Positions 32,911 through 45,994 are shown, counted from the stretch's first letter. The stretch: 64,000 nucleotides of DNA from Platanthera guangdongensis (GCA_039583875.1 CM077149.1:24813194-24877193); one strand, 5' to 3'. Made by a program: numbers and translations. The notes: generated by a model from the sequence alone, not told the origin.

Positions 32911-35030
32911 TTAATTGTTCTTAACCCAGGTTACCTTGGGTCCTTTATTTTATTGAAATGAAAAGCTGGATATAACTGACAAAATAAGTTGAGATTTATA
33001 ACCTAAGGGGTGATATCTCCTAGGTGGAATAACCTAATCAGCTACTGGAGTAAATGGTTTATTAGCTGGCTTAGAATTTCTGTAAGAGAAATGATTTATG
33101 TTTGGTCCTTCTGGGTTCGACGAATTTTTGTAAGTTCGTCGACCAGAGTTCGACGAATGGGGCTGCGATCGTTGATCTCTGCTCAGAGAATGACAATAGT
33201 CATTTTCTGCGCCCCATGTTCATCGACCTCTGTTCGACGAACCATACAAAGTTCGTCAATCGCAGTTAGACGAATTGTTATTACTGAAGTTTGCATTCAG
33301 CGTTCGTCGATCTAGGTTCGACGAATGGGCCACATTTCATCGATCTGAGTTCGACGAATACTGCGGAACCTTGTTTTTATTAGCTGTTTTCTGATTTTTA
33401 TTACTCTTGTCTATGGGTTTTGGATTGTTTTCAGACATTGGTTTGTCTATTATCTTCTCTTTTCCCTTGGCAGAAACGAATTTAATGGGTGTTGCAAGGA
33501 TATTTTTCTTAATAATGAGGGCAAACTTGATGATGCACCCAAGCCCAGCTTGCCATTTAATCTGGCATTTACTGTGCTTGTTATGTCCATCAGCTTGATA
33601 CTTCTTCCATTGAGAGATTGCTCAAGTTGTTTAGCTTCACATAAATCAGATTTTAATTTAATTATCTGCTCATTTGCTAAAGTTAGTTGATCTTTTAGTT
33701 TAAAATTTTCTGAGTTAACAGATTCAAGGTTTCCTAGTTTTTCTCTAAGGGTTTTTACTTATTTCTCTGAACTAATTAAATATAAACACATGGTCTTGAT
33801 TTCAATTTTAAATGAATCAGAATTATAATCAAAATTTGAAAGAACCTGATCTACCTCTGACTCTGAGGCTGCCTCATCTTCAGATACACTTTCTGATCCT
33901 GAACTGCTCCTGGAGGCATCAATTGCCATAAGGCAAACCTCCTTGTTTCTTGCTTCTTCCTCTTCTTCACTTGAGCTAGAGGAGGATGATTCTTCTTCAG
34001 TATCACTCCATTTTTCAGCAACAAAGCCTTTGTCTCTCTTTTTGTACTTGCTGGAGGAGGGTCTGCTGCTGTGTTTTCTCCTGGAGTCTTTTTCTCTACT
34101 TTTCTCCTTCTTCTGGCTTTCTGGACATTCAGAGATGTAATGTCCAGGCTTTCTACATCCAAAGCACACAACCTCCTTTGTTGGTGTCTTGTCATATTTG
34201 GGCTTATCATCCTGCTTGGATGATTTCCTTCTGAAATCCTTTCTATCCATCTTATAAAATCTTTTTGCAAAGAGGCTCATTAGTTCTTCATTGGATGTTG
34301 AGGTATCACTTTCCTCTGATGCCTTGAAAGCTATACTGTGATCTTTTCTCACTGGAGTTGTTGATTTCTGTTCAGCTGCTTCTCTTGATTTAATCAACTG
34401 CTCATAAGACTTTAGTTTGCCTAGCAGAGATTCAGTTGATATCTCATTTAGTCTTCTGGCTTCTTTGATAGACCAGATTCTTTAGTCCCAAGAGCTAGGG
34501 AAGCACATCAAGATTTTGTCATTCACATCTGTAAGGGTGATATCTTTATCCAAGGTTTTAAGCTCATTGATGATTGAGCTCAACCTATTGTACATTTCAG
34601 CAACTGATTCAGCCTCATCTTTCTTAAAATTCTCATACATGGATATGAGATTTGATCTCCTGTCTTTCCTTTCATCAGCTGAACCAGCTACCATTTGGTT
34701 GAGGGAGTCCCAAATGGCCTTGGCTGAGGTGCACTCAGCCACCTTCTGAAATATATCATCTGACATAGTCTGAGCCAAGATGTTCATTGCTTTTGCATCT
34801 GCAATTTTGGCTTTCCTCGGGGCTTCAGTCCACTCAGGTGGTAGCACTGCTATTGTTCTTGAAGATGTTGCAGAAAATGTGAAGACTTAGGGGGGACCTG
34901 TCAAAATAGAATTGTAGATATCTTCATCAATAGATTTCATATACAATTTGATTCTTGCCTTCCAGATGACAAATCTGTTAAGATTGCATACTGGAGGTCT
35001 GATGCTTGCATAATCTTTGTTTTGAGCCAT
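32911..35030 (-). pseudogene. gag: Copia B Gag, broken
   Basis: It starts at ATG 35028-35030 (MAQNKDYAS, shared with E and F) and ends at TAA 32911-32913 after WVKNN. Stops at 34887 and 34482 and frame changes around 33.6-33.7 kb interrupt it. Recognisable parts are the N-terminal domain ([12 protein letters not shown]), [24 protein letters not shown], the CCHC knuckle [14 protein letters not shown] near 34150, a Ser/Glu-rich stretch, a partial coiled coil, a palindrome-encoded region at 33108-33360 and the C-terminal PKVTWVKNN phrase. Confidence 0.88.
33108..33360. repeat. TCGTCGA palindromes inside gag 3' region of B
   Basis: Pairs such as TTCGTCGACCAGA...TTCGACGAA and TTCGTCGATCTAGG...TTCGACGAA. 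This is the equivalent of 58009-58236 in F, but eroded. Confidence 0.8.
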
Positions 35031-35145
35031 TCTGTGAAGATATAAATCTAATAAAGAAAACAAAATAATCAGATCTAACAAGAGGGATCTTTATGGTTCA
35101 AGTGTTAGCCTGTGCAACCAACAATAACAAACAATAACCAACCTC

Positions 35146-35157
35146 GCTCTGATACCA
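35146..35157 (-). other. Primer binding site of copia B
   Basis: On the minus strand TGGTATCAGAGC, a perfect tRNA-Met-type site two bases after the LTR end. Confidence 0.92.
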
Positions 35158-35159
35158 AT

Positions 35160-36717
35160 TGAAAGTGAAGGTTAGATCTGAAATACTCTAGAGGGGGGGG
35201 GGGGTGAATAGAGTATTGTGCTCTCTACAAAATCTTTACAACTTTTGCTGTAATCCTAGGTGAACAGGTTAGTAATCAAAGTAATAAGTACAGCAACCTA
35301 ACAAATCACAGAACAAAGCCAAAACAAAAGAAAAGGGGCAACCAGACGACACAAGAAATTATAGTGGCTTCCCAACCTGGGTACATCCACTCTTCTACCA
35401 CCCTGGTAGGAATCCACTCAGATTTTTGATCAGGTGCCTGACACCAATGAGCTTTTGTTCAGGTGCTCAAAAACCAAAACCTCAAGTCTTTTGGTAGGAG
35501 ACTTGAAACCAGGAATAATTTTTAAGGGAATTAAAACCCTGTACAGAGGATGGAAAAAGGGGTGATGGTGTCTTCTCTTTCTCAATAACAACTGAGAAGA
35601 CTAGTGGATTGATTTCAGTAGATTGCTCCCCTTGAGATCTTGAATGGATCAGGAAATCTGGAGCACAGCTTCAGGGTGACAGGTCTTCAAAACTTGATTG
35701 CCTTGACCAGAGATTGCTTCAGGAACTTCTTTGACAGATAGAGATATTGTTGTCCTTCTGAAGTTGTCCTGTAGGGTTGAAAGAAGAAGACTCTTGATAA
35801 AGATTGTATGTTCTTCTTCTTCTTGATGATGATGTTCTCTGGCCTAGGCTGATTGTAGTGAGTGAAAACTTTTGATTTCTGAAATACTTCATGAATGTAA
35901 TGTCTGTCTGTGTGTCACTGCTTAATCTTTTCTTCTTTTTGTTAAAACTGACTGAAGAACACATTCGAAATTAGAATCTGTGAGCAGTAAATGCTGTCGG
36001 CCTGGGAAGGAAGTGACAATGAATGAATTCCCTAACTGTCCCATGGAAAAATGGCATGTCATAATCCATGATCAAAGCTTGTTCTAACGGTAACATTCTG
36101 AGAAGACTGAGCATTAATTACTCAGGAATCATCGCCAAGAAAAGGGACGGAAAACTGGAGAAGACCTAAGTCTGGAATCGTTGAACGAAGAACAGAGATC
36201 GTCGAGCTGAGGTCACAATTCGTCGAGCTGAGCTAATGAGTTTGTCGACCAGACAATAACAATTAGTCTTCAAGGGAAACTTGTCAATTCTGCTACAAAC
36301 ATCGTCGAACTGACAATCATCATTCGTCGACCAGACAATCATCATTCGTCGAACTGAGATCCAAATTCGTCGACTGAAGAATGATTGTGGACTTAGAATC
36401 TGAGAAGTCTCTGACTGAGAAGAATTCAAATAGAAGACCAGAGATCGTCGACCAAAGAATATGGTTCGTTGAGCTGAGATCGACGAACGTCGCTGATTCG
36501 TTGAGCTGAGATCGACGAACGTCGAACAGATTTCCTTGAGCTGAAAATATCTCTAAGTCTTGAGTTTCTCTGGCAGTATGGAGGATGGCTGGTCCACAGG
36601 ATGATGTACTAAGGACAAACCCTAGACCCTAGGACACAACCAATGACCTTGACTATACAAGGTGTGTCAAAGACATCCTAGCTCAGTGAACTTAGCCCAA
36701 AAACTAGGGATCCAATA
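35160..36717 (-). repeat. 5' LTR of copia B
   Basis: The outer end at 36717 reads TATTGGATCCC on the minus strand; the terminal TG is mutated to TA. It carries the palindrome array at 36176-36535 and the hairpin at 35182-35217. It is followed by GCCAC at 36718. Confidence 0.92.
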
Positions 36718-38137
36718 GCCACAACAAGAACAACACAGAAAATGAGCAACCAGTTGACACAAGAATTTTTTAGTGGTTCCCCAACCTGGGTACATCCACT
36801 TTTCTACCACCCTGGTAGGAATCCACTACCAGTTTTTTGATCAGATGACTACCACCACAAGATTTATTTCCCGGGACATCTCGGAACCCTTTGAGCTTTT
36901 GATCATGTGCCCAAAAAACCAAATAAATCTTGGAGGGAGTTAATAAACCCTTTATACAGGAGGGGGAGAGAGAGATTTGATGATGTCTTCTCTTTCTCAA
37001 ACAACTGAGAAGACTTAGTGTATTGCGATTATCAAGAGCTCCTATAAATATCACTTGGAGCCTTGCACAGGGTGTAGGTCTTCAGCCTTCAGCCTTGAAT
37101 TAAAAATGATCCAGGAACTTCTGACTGATAGAGATTTGTTGTACTTGAAGCTCCTGGAGTGGAAGTTGAAGAAGACTCTTGATTTGTGTTTGTTGTTCTT
37201 CTTCTTCTTTAGTAAGGTCAAGGAGAAAACAAAGTGTTTTCTGTACAAAAAAGCAGATGATCTTGAGTATATTTCTGTAAATCTTCTCTGTATACTATTG
37301 TATCTCTTGTCTTCTGAAAAGAAAAACTCTTTTATATTCTTTGTTAAATTCTTCTTTGAATTTTGAATTCCATTGCATTGAATGCTGATTTCTTGGAGAA
37401 TGAAATACAGCTGGAAAATATTTTCATTAATGTGTTTCCCCAACTGTCCCATTAAAATGAGCAAGTAATTAACCTAATGAAGACCATAATTAATGCTGCC
37501 GAGTAACGGCTATATTCAAAGAATATATGCATTAATTACTCAGGAATTACGGCTAGAGAATAATGACAAAATGAGGAAAATTCTATGTTTGGAACTGCAC
37601 AGAAATCATCGACCAAAGAACAGATTTCGTCGACCTGAGATCAAAGTTCGTCGAGCTGAGAAATCATGTTCATCGACCAGAGAAAACTTGTTCTTCGAGC
37701 TGAGATCCAAGTTCGTCGACCAGAGCTCAGCGAACTGCATTCTGTGAAGAACTTGCCAATTTTGTGATCCCAGTTCGTCGAGCTGATAAACTGTCTTCGT
37801 CGACCTAACTTCAGAGAAAATATTCTCGAAAGAATGTGTTGAAGTTGAACTTCTAGAATTCGTCGACCGGAGCTCGAATATTGTCGAGCTTAACTCAGAG
37901 AATTTACTCTGAGTTTGTCGAGCGGAGCACGACTATCGTCGAGCTGAGTTCGACGAACGTCGAACTTATTTTCTCAACATTGAATTTCTTCTAAGTCTTG
38001 AGTCTTCTGCTGGGTGGTCCATGTATGGTTGAACCTAAAGACTTAGCCTAAAATCTAGGACTCAAAGACATGACCCTGGCTATACACCAGACATCCTAAT
38101 TAGTAAACCTAGCCCAAATCTAACTTGGGATAAAACA
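36718..38137 (-). repeat. 3' LTR of copia C, main part
   Basis: On the minus strand it begins TGTTTTATCCC at 38137. It contains a TCGTCGA-type array (37608-37965) with CGAGCTGA and GTCGACC variants. It is joined functionally to 24638-24832 across element B. Confidence 0.9.
37608..37965. repeat. TCGTCGA-type array (3' LTR of C)
   Basis: Repeated TTCGTCGA(C/G)C(A/T) units, several facing GTTCGACGAA, with degenerate spacers. It occupies about 170-530 bases from the LTR start, as in B, E and F. Confidence 0.8.
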
Positions 38138-38149
38138 ATCTCCCCTATT
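38138..38149 (-). other. Polypurine tract of copia C
   Basis: On the minus strand AATAGGGGAGAT abuts the 3' LTR; it has one G fewer than in A and B. Confidence 0.8.
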
Positions 38150-38309
38150 TGGGTGTGGTCACTAATACAAATGAAAGAGAAAAAACATTCACAAAGAACA
38201 ATAAATATATCTGATAGAAAATTGAAACATTCAGCAGATGTGTACATAGATAGTAGCTTTGTGTCAGAAAACAAATAAAGTTCAGACAATAACAACTAAA
38301 CAGAATATA

Positions 38310-41183
38310 TCATTTCTTCTTCTTCTTTTGCTTGTCATCTTTGTCTTTCTCAGAGAGCTGTGTAAATTTGATTTCTCTATTTGGATTAGCTACTTCTCTC
38401 TTGGACATAGTCATGTCTGCAGCTCCAATTATGTTGAGAGAAGTGGCTCTGCGAACAATAGCCTCTGGATGCAGATTCATGTAAGCATCAACATTTTAAA
38501 ATTTGTTAGCCTTATCATACCTTTTTAATTATTCCTTTCTGTAGGTTGACATTGTAGAGTACTGAGATGGATCTCTCCCTTCAGCTTTAGCTTTATTAAT
38601 CATTGATAATCCAACAAGCTCCTGGAATCTGGCCATTCTTGATGTGGTTTTTGTTTCAGGATCCACAAAGGGAATATGTGGTGATTCATGCCTTTTTGGG
38701 CTTTCAGCCTTTTCACTTTCAGAAGCTTGTTGTTGCATGTCTTGTTGTTGATGTTGTTGTTGTCTGCTGGAGGAATATCTTTGCTGATTGCTTCCTTGAG
38801 ATTTTGAGGATCTACCTTGATGTCTATGATAAGTTTGAGAATAGGAGGTAGACCTCTAAGAAGTGCTACCTGAAGCACCAGCAGCACGTGGAGGAGGATG
38901 AGGATGACCTATCTAGTTCCTTTGAGGAGGAGGAGGAGAGTACCTCTTGCTTTTCTTTCTGGCTTTCTGCTCATTCTTGGAAAGCCTCATCCATGCTGGC
39001 ATCCCAGGATATGAAGTGATATTTTGTAGAATATAATATGTAATATCATGAGTGGGATTTGGTTTGGGAGCAGCAATGTGAACAACCTTTCTCTTCTTTG
39101 AGACTTTCTTCTTGGCAGAGGAACTATCATCATCAGAATCATTATCCTCCTCATCATCAAAAGATCCTTGAGGATGGGCATAAAGATCATAAATTGCCTT
39201 CAGAAGATCTTTTGATATTTGCTTTTCTTCTTGAGGCTGTACTGGAGATTCTGGAAGAGCTGGAGTATCTATTTCAGCAACATTTTCAGAAATTAATAAG
39301 TTTTCTTCTTCTATATCAGCCATAATGATTACATCTAAATCAGGAAGGGGACTGTCATTCATCTTGTATGTGGGTGGAGAGATAGCCTTTAGAGAATAAC
39401 TGGCCTTTGGAGCTGATACTATAGGAAGCTCTATTACAACAAAACTTGGCTTGAGTTGCTTAGCAACTGTGGGGTTTATTGGTGAAGTATAAGGGACTAT
39501 GGCCAAAGAATGCTAATAAGAAGAACTAGGTAGAGTATCTCTGTGAACAAAACTGAATAAATCTAATAAAGTTTCTAGGTTGACTGTGAGATTTAAAATA
39601 TAATCACCAATAATATTTATTTCTGACAAAATTGTGTTATCCATATCTATATCATAATTTGTATATAACTCAATTATTTCAGTAGGAATAGCTGCTTCTT
39701 CTAACTCATCATACATCATAGAATCTTCTACTGCTTCTGCTGCTGCTGTCAAAACTAGAGCTTCTTCATCACAGAGCATCTCCCCCTGACTGGGTTAAGG
39801 GGGTCCTGAATCCAGTCCTACAGAAGAAGGTACAGGGGACAAAACACCAAGTTTTGAAGAAAGAGTACTGATGGATGTAGAAAGTGGAGCTATAACATCA
39901 GTTATAAGTTTGTTAAGAGTGGGAGAAATGAATGCTAGTAGGTCTTTAGCTATATCAGAAAAATTTAGATATAGAAGTTTTGGAGAAGAGGAGGAGTATG
40001 GAGTGTGATGTCCACAATTTGAACAGAAAATGCATTAGTGAAGTCTGTATGTGTGTAGTAAGGAGCAGTAGAGGGAATGTCAGTTTGGGTGACTGGAGGG
40101 ATGGGAATAGAGGGAGTTTCAGTAGTAGAAGGCGCAACTATTATTGTGGAGGAGGAGATGAGTTCCTAGATTGGACAATTATGTGGAGATGGTGGAGGAG
40201 ACAGGAGATTGAAGTATGTTTCCTGAACAGAGGAGTATGGTATTTTGGAGAGATTTATTGGAGGAGAAGAATGTGGAGATGGAGATGGAGGTGGTGTAGA
40301 GGGTTTTGGATATGGAACTGGTGTTGGAGCTGGTGTGGGTAGATGTTGTTGTTGTTGTTGTTGAGGAGGAGAAGGAATGATGGTGGAGGAAGGAACTTCT
40401 TCTAGACGTGGAGGAGCGGCTATTATGGCACTGATGCTCTCAGAAGTCCTTATAGAGGATGAAGCCTTGGATGGCTTGGTGATTTTCCTCTTCCATCTGC
40501 CAAAGAGTGCAGATGTAAGATTTTTGGAGGCATTTATGAACACTGTCGTGGAGACCGGTAGTTCAGGAGCCTTTTGGTGAAGGACTATCACCAGAATCCT
40601 TCCAAAGCAAAGTTCCTTCTTGTTATTTTTCTTCTTTATTAAATCAAACAGTAGTTTGCCCCAGTTAACTACTTTCTTCTCAGCACGAGCACCCATCATA
40701 AGAAACTAGTGCCTGGTGATGTAATCGTGGGCGGTGTGTTTGCCCAATAGAACCTTTCCGACAACATCAGCCAAAAATTTGTACTCGACAGACAAATTTT
40801 TCTTCAACAGTTTGTTTGGGTTTTCTCCAGAATGACCCATCTTAATCAACATATTATCATATTCCTCATTATACATCTATAATTCTTCATTACCATTCAG
40901 CAGACAAAAAATCTCAGATAAAACGGTGGGGGAAAGAGAGACATGAGTACCGGATATTGTTCCTATCATTATATCTTTCTCTGGTGTTGTAGAGGTGAAC
41001 ACCCATTCCTTTATCTCAGTCATTGCTATCTTGATTCATTGAGTCATGAACTTCTTCTGATTTTGCTCTTCAAACAGTTTCAGAATTTTCACAAAAATCT
41101 TGTCAGAATGCCGGAAAGATTCGAAGTCAATGTCAAAACCCATGTCAAATTTCATCGCACAAGGGTGTTCGCCGGAATCGCCA
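38310..41183 (-). pseudogene. ORF3 of copia C, broken
   Basis: The ATG is at 41181-41183 and the stop at 38310-38312 after a Lys-rich tail. The order is the same as in B: N-terminal domain (MKFDMGFDIDFESF in a shifted frame, IGTISGTHVSLSPTVLSEIF, NPNKLLKKNLSVEYKFLADVVGKVLLGKH, ELCFGRILVIVLHQK, INASKNLTSALFGRW), Pro/Ser linker (40166-40699 piece), PPT-containing GEM segment at 39778, acidic stretch, basic stretch (LSKNEQKARKKSKRYS, 38913-39506 piece) and C-terminal module (NPNREIKF). A frameshift occurs within the first ten codons. Conservation at protein level despite decay indicates that the ancestor made this protein. Function unknown. Confidence 0.8.
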
Positions 41184-41210
41184 TTAGTTCTCCTGCAAAA
41201 GAAAAAGTAG
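41183..41210 (-). promoter_or_regulatory. 3' splice-site-like sequence before ORF3 of C
   Basis: On the minus strand CTACTTTTTCTTTTGCAG ends at 41192, eight bases before the ORF3 ATG. It is the strongest pyrimidine tract of the three copies. Confidence 0.55.
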
Positions 41211-41317
41211 AGATCAAGTGCAAGAGAACTGAAAGTGCGGGATGGAGCTCGAAGAAAACCTAGATATAAGGTTTTCAGAATATGAAGCGACAGACTCCGT
41301 CCGATGAAAAATAAAAA

Positions 41318-41564
41318 TTCTTCGATCTGCGTTCGACGAAATATTTTATAGTCAAAAGAATTCGTCGATCTCAGTCAGAAGAAGTGAAAACATTTCGTAG
41401 AGCTCAGTTTGACGAATGTTTTCTGAAGCAAATTTGTCGATCTCCATTCGACGAATATAACTTCACTCACAAAGAGTTCGTCAATCTCCGTTCGACGAAT
41501 TTCTCTATAACTTTTCTCAGTTTGTCGATCTCCATTCGACGAACTTTGAAAAATTCGTCGACCA
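41318..41564. repeat. TCGTCGA / TCGACGA palindromes in pol-ORF3 spacer of C
   Basis: Pairs such as TTCGTCAATCTCCG...TTCGACGAA. The arrangement is the same as 29444-29706 in B. Confidence 0.85.
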
Positions 41565-41574
41565 TAGACAGAAA

Positions 41575-44500
41575 TTAAATTAAGGCTTCTCCATTGATCA
41601 TACCAAGCTGATTTATGAAGAACAGATGGTTCCTCTCATCTAAGGGTTTGTTTAAGATATCTTCTCTTTGAAAATCAGTGTATATATAGACAAGCTTAAT
41701 TTTATTTTTGTCTACACACTCTCTAATGAAATGATGCCTAATGTCTATATGCTTAGTCCTACTGTGATGGACTGGATTTTGTGCAATGGAAATTGTACTT
41801 ATGTTATCACATAGTAATGTTGAATTATTTAAGTTGAACCCATAGTCTAGAAGTTGGTTCTGAATCCACAGCATCTGGGAACAGCAACTGCCAGGTGCTA
41901 TGTATTCTGCTTCAGTAGTTGATGTAGACACGGATGACTGCTTTTTGAAAAATCAAGAGACTAATCTAACACCAAGGAATTGGCATGTTCCAGAGGTTCT
42001 TTTTCTGTCTACTCTGCATCCAGCAAAGTCAGCATCCGAGTATCCAGTCAACTCAAATTCTGACTCAGTGGGATACCAAAGTCCTAGACTAAGACAACTC
42101 TTTATATATCTTAAAATCCTTTTTACGAAAGTAAGGTGAGATTCTTTTGGGTTCACCTGGAACCTATCACAAAGGCATATAACAAACATTAGATCTGGTT
42201 TGCTTGATGTAAGGTATAACAGGGACCCAATAATGACCCTATATAATTTCTGATCAACAGGTTTCCCATGTTCATCAGAGTCAATTACAGCATTTGTAGC
42301 CATGAGTGTTTTCTTTACTAATGCATCTGCCATCCCAAACTTTTTGATAAACTCCTTAACATGCTTAGCCTAGAATATGAAGATGCCATCAGGTAGCTGC
42401 TTCACTTGGAGACCAAGAAAGTAGGAGAGTTCACCCATGCTACTCATTTCAAACTTTGAATGCATGAGGTCAGAGAACCTCTTGCATAGTTTGGAATCTA
42501 TAGACCCAAAAATAATGTCATCTACATAAATTTATACTAGCAAAATTTTATCCTTATGGTGTCTAGTGAATAATGTCCTATCTACTATGCCTCTAGAAAA
42601 TTTATGCTCTATAAGAAAGCTAGCTAAGGTTTCATACCAAGCTCTTGGAGCTTGTTTAGACCATATAGTGCTTTATGTAATTTTAAAACATAAGAGGGAT
42701 AGGTAGGAGAGATAAAACCTGGAGGTTGTTCTACAGAAACCTCTTCTTTAAGTTCACCATTAAGGAATGCACTCTTGACATCCATCTTGTAAATCTTGAA
42801 TTTCTTGTAGGCAGCATATACACGGAAGATCCTGATTGCTTCCAGCTTTTCAATAGGTGCAAAAGTCTGGTCATAGTCAATACCTTCCTCTTGCTTATAG
42901 CCTTGAGCAACCAGCCTTACCTTGTTCCTTATGATAACTCCTTGGGCATCATGTTTCTTTCTATATACCCATTTAGTTTTAATGACTGGGTAGTTTTTCG
43001 GCCTTGGAACTAAATACCAAACTCTGCATCTCTCAAATTGGTTGAGCTCCTCTTGCATTGCAATAATCCAGTGTGGATCTTGCTCTGCATCTTTGATGGA
43101 TTGGGGCTCAATTTGAGATATGAAACAGATATGCATCAAGTCTTGGTTGAGTTGATGCCTTGTCTACACACCAACTGAAATGTCTGCAATCACTTGAGAT
43201 ACAGGGTGATCTCTAAGTGTGACAAATTTAGTAGGAGGAGTTGGTTGAGCAACAGCTTGGGGAATAAATTAATCTTGTGGAATTAAGTTAGCTGGTGTTA
43301 CTTTTTCACTGATTATAGTGTCTTCATCTTCACTTTCTTCAGCAACATGTGGAGAAGTATGGCTAACTGCCTCCTTGGTCAGGGTCAGTTCATTTAGCTT
43401 CTCACACAAATTTAGTTCCTGCAAAGAATTACTGGTAGAAGGAATCTTGTTCTTGTAAAACATATTAGTTTCATCAAAAGAAAAATGAATAGATTCTTCA
43501 ATTTTCATGGTTGATTTATTATACACCCTATAAACCTTGCTTACTTGGGAATATCCAAGAAAAATTCCAATTTCAGCCCTGGCTTCAAATTTTCTAATGT
43601 GTTTCTTATTGTTGTTGTGTATGTAACATAAGCATCCAAATATTTTAAAATAGTTTACTTTAGGTTTCTTCCCTTTTAGTAGCTCATAAAGAGTGTTATT
43701 CTTAAGCTTGTGTATAAGACTTCTATTCATTACATAATTTATTGTGCTCACAACCTCTGCCCAAAAGGATAGGGACATGCAAGCATCTTCAAGTAATGTG
43801 CTTGCAGATTCAATTAGGGTTCTATTCTTCCTTTCAGCAACCTCATTTTGTTGAGGTGTTCTAGGAGTTGAGAAGCAATGTCTGATACCTTCTTTCTCAC
43901 AGAAATGTTGCATAAGAAGAGACTCAAACATTATCACTTCTGATCAATGCAACTGGAGTAGAGTAGTCAATCTATATGTTTTTGAGAAAATCTGTAAGAT
44001 CCTTGAAGTTATCAGACTTAGATCTTAAAAAGAATACAAAGTGAATCTAGGGAAGTCATCTACAATCACTAAAGTATAAGATTTCCCTCCTAGACTTTGT
44101 ACTGCAATAGGGCCAAAAAGGTCGATAAGTAGTAAGTACAATATTCTAGGTAAGTCACTTTTGTTTAATGATTTAAAACTACTTTTAGTTTGCTTGCCTA
44201 ATTGACAAGCCCTGCAAAAGCTTTCCTTCTTGTAGGGGCAAGAAAGCAATCCTCTAACAAGGTTGTCCCTAGAGAGTTTGATAATATTTTTCAAGTTAAC
44301 ATTACCTAATATCCTATATCAAAGGTAATTATTGTTGCTAGTTGAATTAAAAATGCAGATTTCAGTTTTGGCAGATTTAAAATTAACTACATAAATATTT
44401 CCTACTTTAGTGCCAGTCAAAACTACATGGTTATCTAGAGAAGTAATAATACTGGAAGTTTTAGTGAATGATACCTGAAACCTTTCTTCACATAATTGAC

Positions 44501-44735
44501 TTATGGAGATAAGGTTATGCTCAAGTCCATTTACATATGCAACATTCCTGAAGGTGACTGCTCCAATCTTGACTTGTCCATAACCTTCAGTCTGGACACA
44601 ATTGGAGTCACCAAATATTACCTTGGGTCATAGCTTTGACTTGTAATGAGTTAGGTTGGCCTTGTTTCCAGTCATATGTTTAGAACAACCACTATCCAGA
44701 TACCATTATTGCTCTGTGGTAGGATAGTCTTTCAC
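41575..44735 (-). pseudogene. pol: Copia C Pol, broken
   Basis: Recognisable in order on the minus strand are the protease motif with intact Trp ([13 protein letters not shown], near 44665-44705), GAG-pre-integrase (CRACQLGKQ, 44025-44294), integrase ([17 protein letters not shown], in which the usual Gly is Glu; 43269-43937), RT ([14 protein letters not shown] in 42624-43139; YVDD region near 42520) and RNase H (SDADFAGC, STSTTEAEYIA, HSRTKHIDIRHHF in 41575-42333). Stops and frameshifts occur in every domain. It ends at TAA 41575-41577. Confidence 0.9.
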
Positions 44736-44744
44736 TTGCAATAA

Positions 44745-44925
44745 AACAGATTACTATTCCTGACCTAGGTTACCTTCGGTCCTTCATTCTTCATATAGTT
44801 AAAAATAGAAATATATGAACATTCAGGTTGGCATTTGTAACCTAAAGAGAGATATCTTCTAGGTGATATGATCCATTGATTAAATTGAATATTAGAAGAT
44901 CGGGTGAATGGAGTATTTTGTGAAG
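44745..44925 (-). pseudogene. gag: Copia C Gag, C-terminal remnant
   Basis: Only the last ~55 codons remain (phrases WIISPRRY and GPKVT as in F). Everything upstream is missing at the junction with gypsy fragment I. Confidence 0.75.
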
Positions 44926-45857
44926 TGAGCCTCAAACATCAACTCCTCACGGAGCTTGCCGAACTGCGGTACACAAATCTTTTCGTCCTTCCACAAAATC
45001 CCATCAATCAACTCCTAGGCTCTACTCTAGCCCTTCTGAGCTTCCACCACGTATGTCTGGCACTCCACATCTAAATGGGTCACTTACCGAATACGATCAG
45101 ACAAGGTTTTCTGCATTTCAATCCAGTTCAATCGAGCCATGCTAGACTCGCCTCTTGCTACACACTCCGTACCAAGGGATTCCAGTCCCGCATCAACCGC
45201 TCGTCATGTGCTTCGATCTAACTCGCTTGACCAGAATATTTCCTACTCAAGGCATCCGCCACCATGTTGGCTTTGCCTGGCGTATACTGAATCTCCACTT
45301 CATAATCTCCAAGGAACTCGACCCATCTGCACTGTCGCTTATTCAAGTCCTTCTGATCTAGAAGATATTTCAGGCTCTTGTGATCCGTGAAGATCTCCAC
45401 TCTCGCACCATATGCATAGTGCCGCCATAACATCAAAGAAAAAATTACCGCCGCCAACTCCAAATCATGGACAGGGTAATTCGTCTTGTGAGGCTTTAGC
45501 TACCTAGACTCAAAAGCTATCACGCTGCCATGTTGCACCAACACGCAAACCAAACCGCATCCAGATGCATCACTAAAAAATCTGAAATCCTTCTTTCCCT
45601 TTAGGAAGGCTTAGGGTTTGAGCTGCCATTAGCCTCCCATTTATAGTGTCTAATGCCTGACTGCACTATGGAGTCCAAAAAAACTTCTAGTCTTTACGAG
45701 TTAGAGAGGTGAGGGGTAATGCTATCCGCAAAAAGTTTTCCACAAACCTTCTATAGCACCCGGCTAGTCCAAGAAAACTTCGGACTTCCGCCAAGGTTCT
45801 CAAAATTATCCAATCTCTGATGGCTTCAACTTTTGCCGGATCCACCGCCACCACATC
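44926..45857 (-). pseudogene. pol: Gypsy fragment I: RT connection and RNase H
   Basis: Minus-strand gypsy sequence. The piece 45687-45857 carries [11 protein letters not shown] and [15 protein letters not shown], the RT/RNase H connection. RNase H follows at 45218-45463 ([43 protein letters not shown]). Sequence further on (44926-45200) corresponds to the RNase H/integrase linker with frameshifts. It is cut on the left by copia C and on the right by the insertion of gypsy H at 45858. It is a different subfamily from H, with D.HKSLKYL rather than [10 protein letters not shown]. Confidence 0.85.
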
Positions 45858-45994
45858 TGTAACATCCTGATTCGCACTAGGACCCTCATGCACGTTTTTG
45901 AGTCAAGAGAGTTGACTTTGGTTCAGGGGAGTGCTAGCAGCAGTGCTGCACATGGAAATGGGTGGAGAAATTAGTCCAGAATAGGACATTGGTA

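Larger units (their letters stand above)
24833..36717 (-). mobile_element. Ty1/copia Sirevirus-type element B with ORF3, complete but decayed
   Basis: Both LTRs (24833-26393 and 35160-36717), PBS, gag, pol, ORF3, PPT and a perfect 5-base duplication are present, a length of 11.9 kb. Order on the minus strand: 5' LTR, gag (35030-32911), pol (about 32891-29720), palindrome spacer, splice-acceptor-like site, ORF3 (29325-26573), PPT, 3' LTR. All three coding regions have stops or frameshifts, and the LTRs have accumulated substitutions. It sits inside the 3' LTR of element C and is therefore younger than C. Confidence 0.93.
36718..44925 (-). mobile_element. Ty1/copia element C, main part (5' end missing)
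   Basis: On the minus strand: gag C-terminus remnant (about 44925-44745), pol (44735-41575), palindrome spacer, ORF3 (41183-38310), PPT and 3' LTR (38137-36718, continuing at 24832-24638). The 5' LTR, primer site and most of gag are absent; the sequence changes to gypsy fragment I at about 44926. It is related to B and F but a distinct copy with many disruptions. Its 3' LTR hosts B. Confidence 0.9.
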
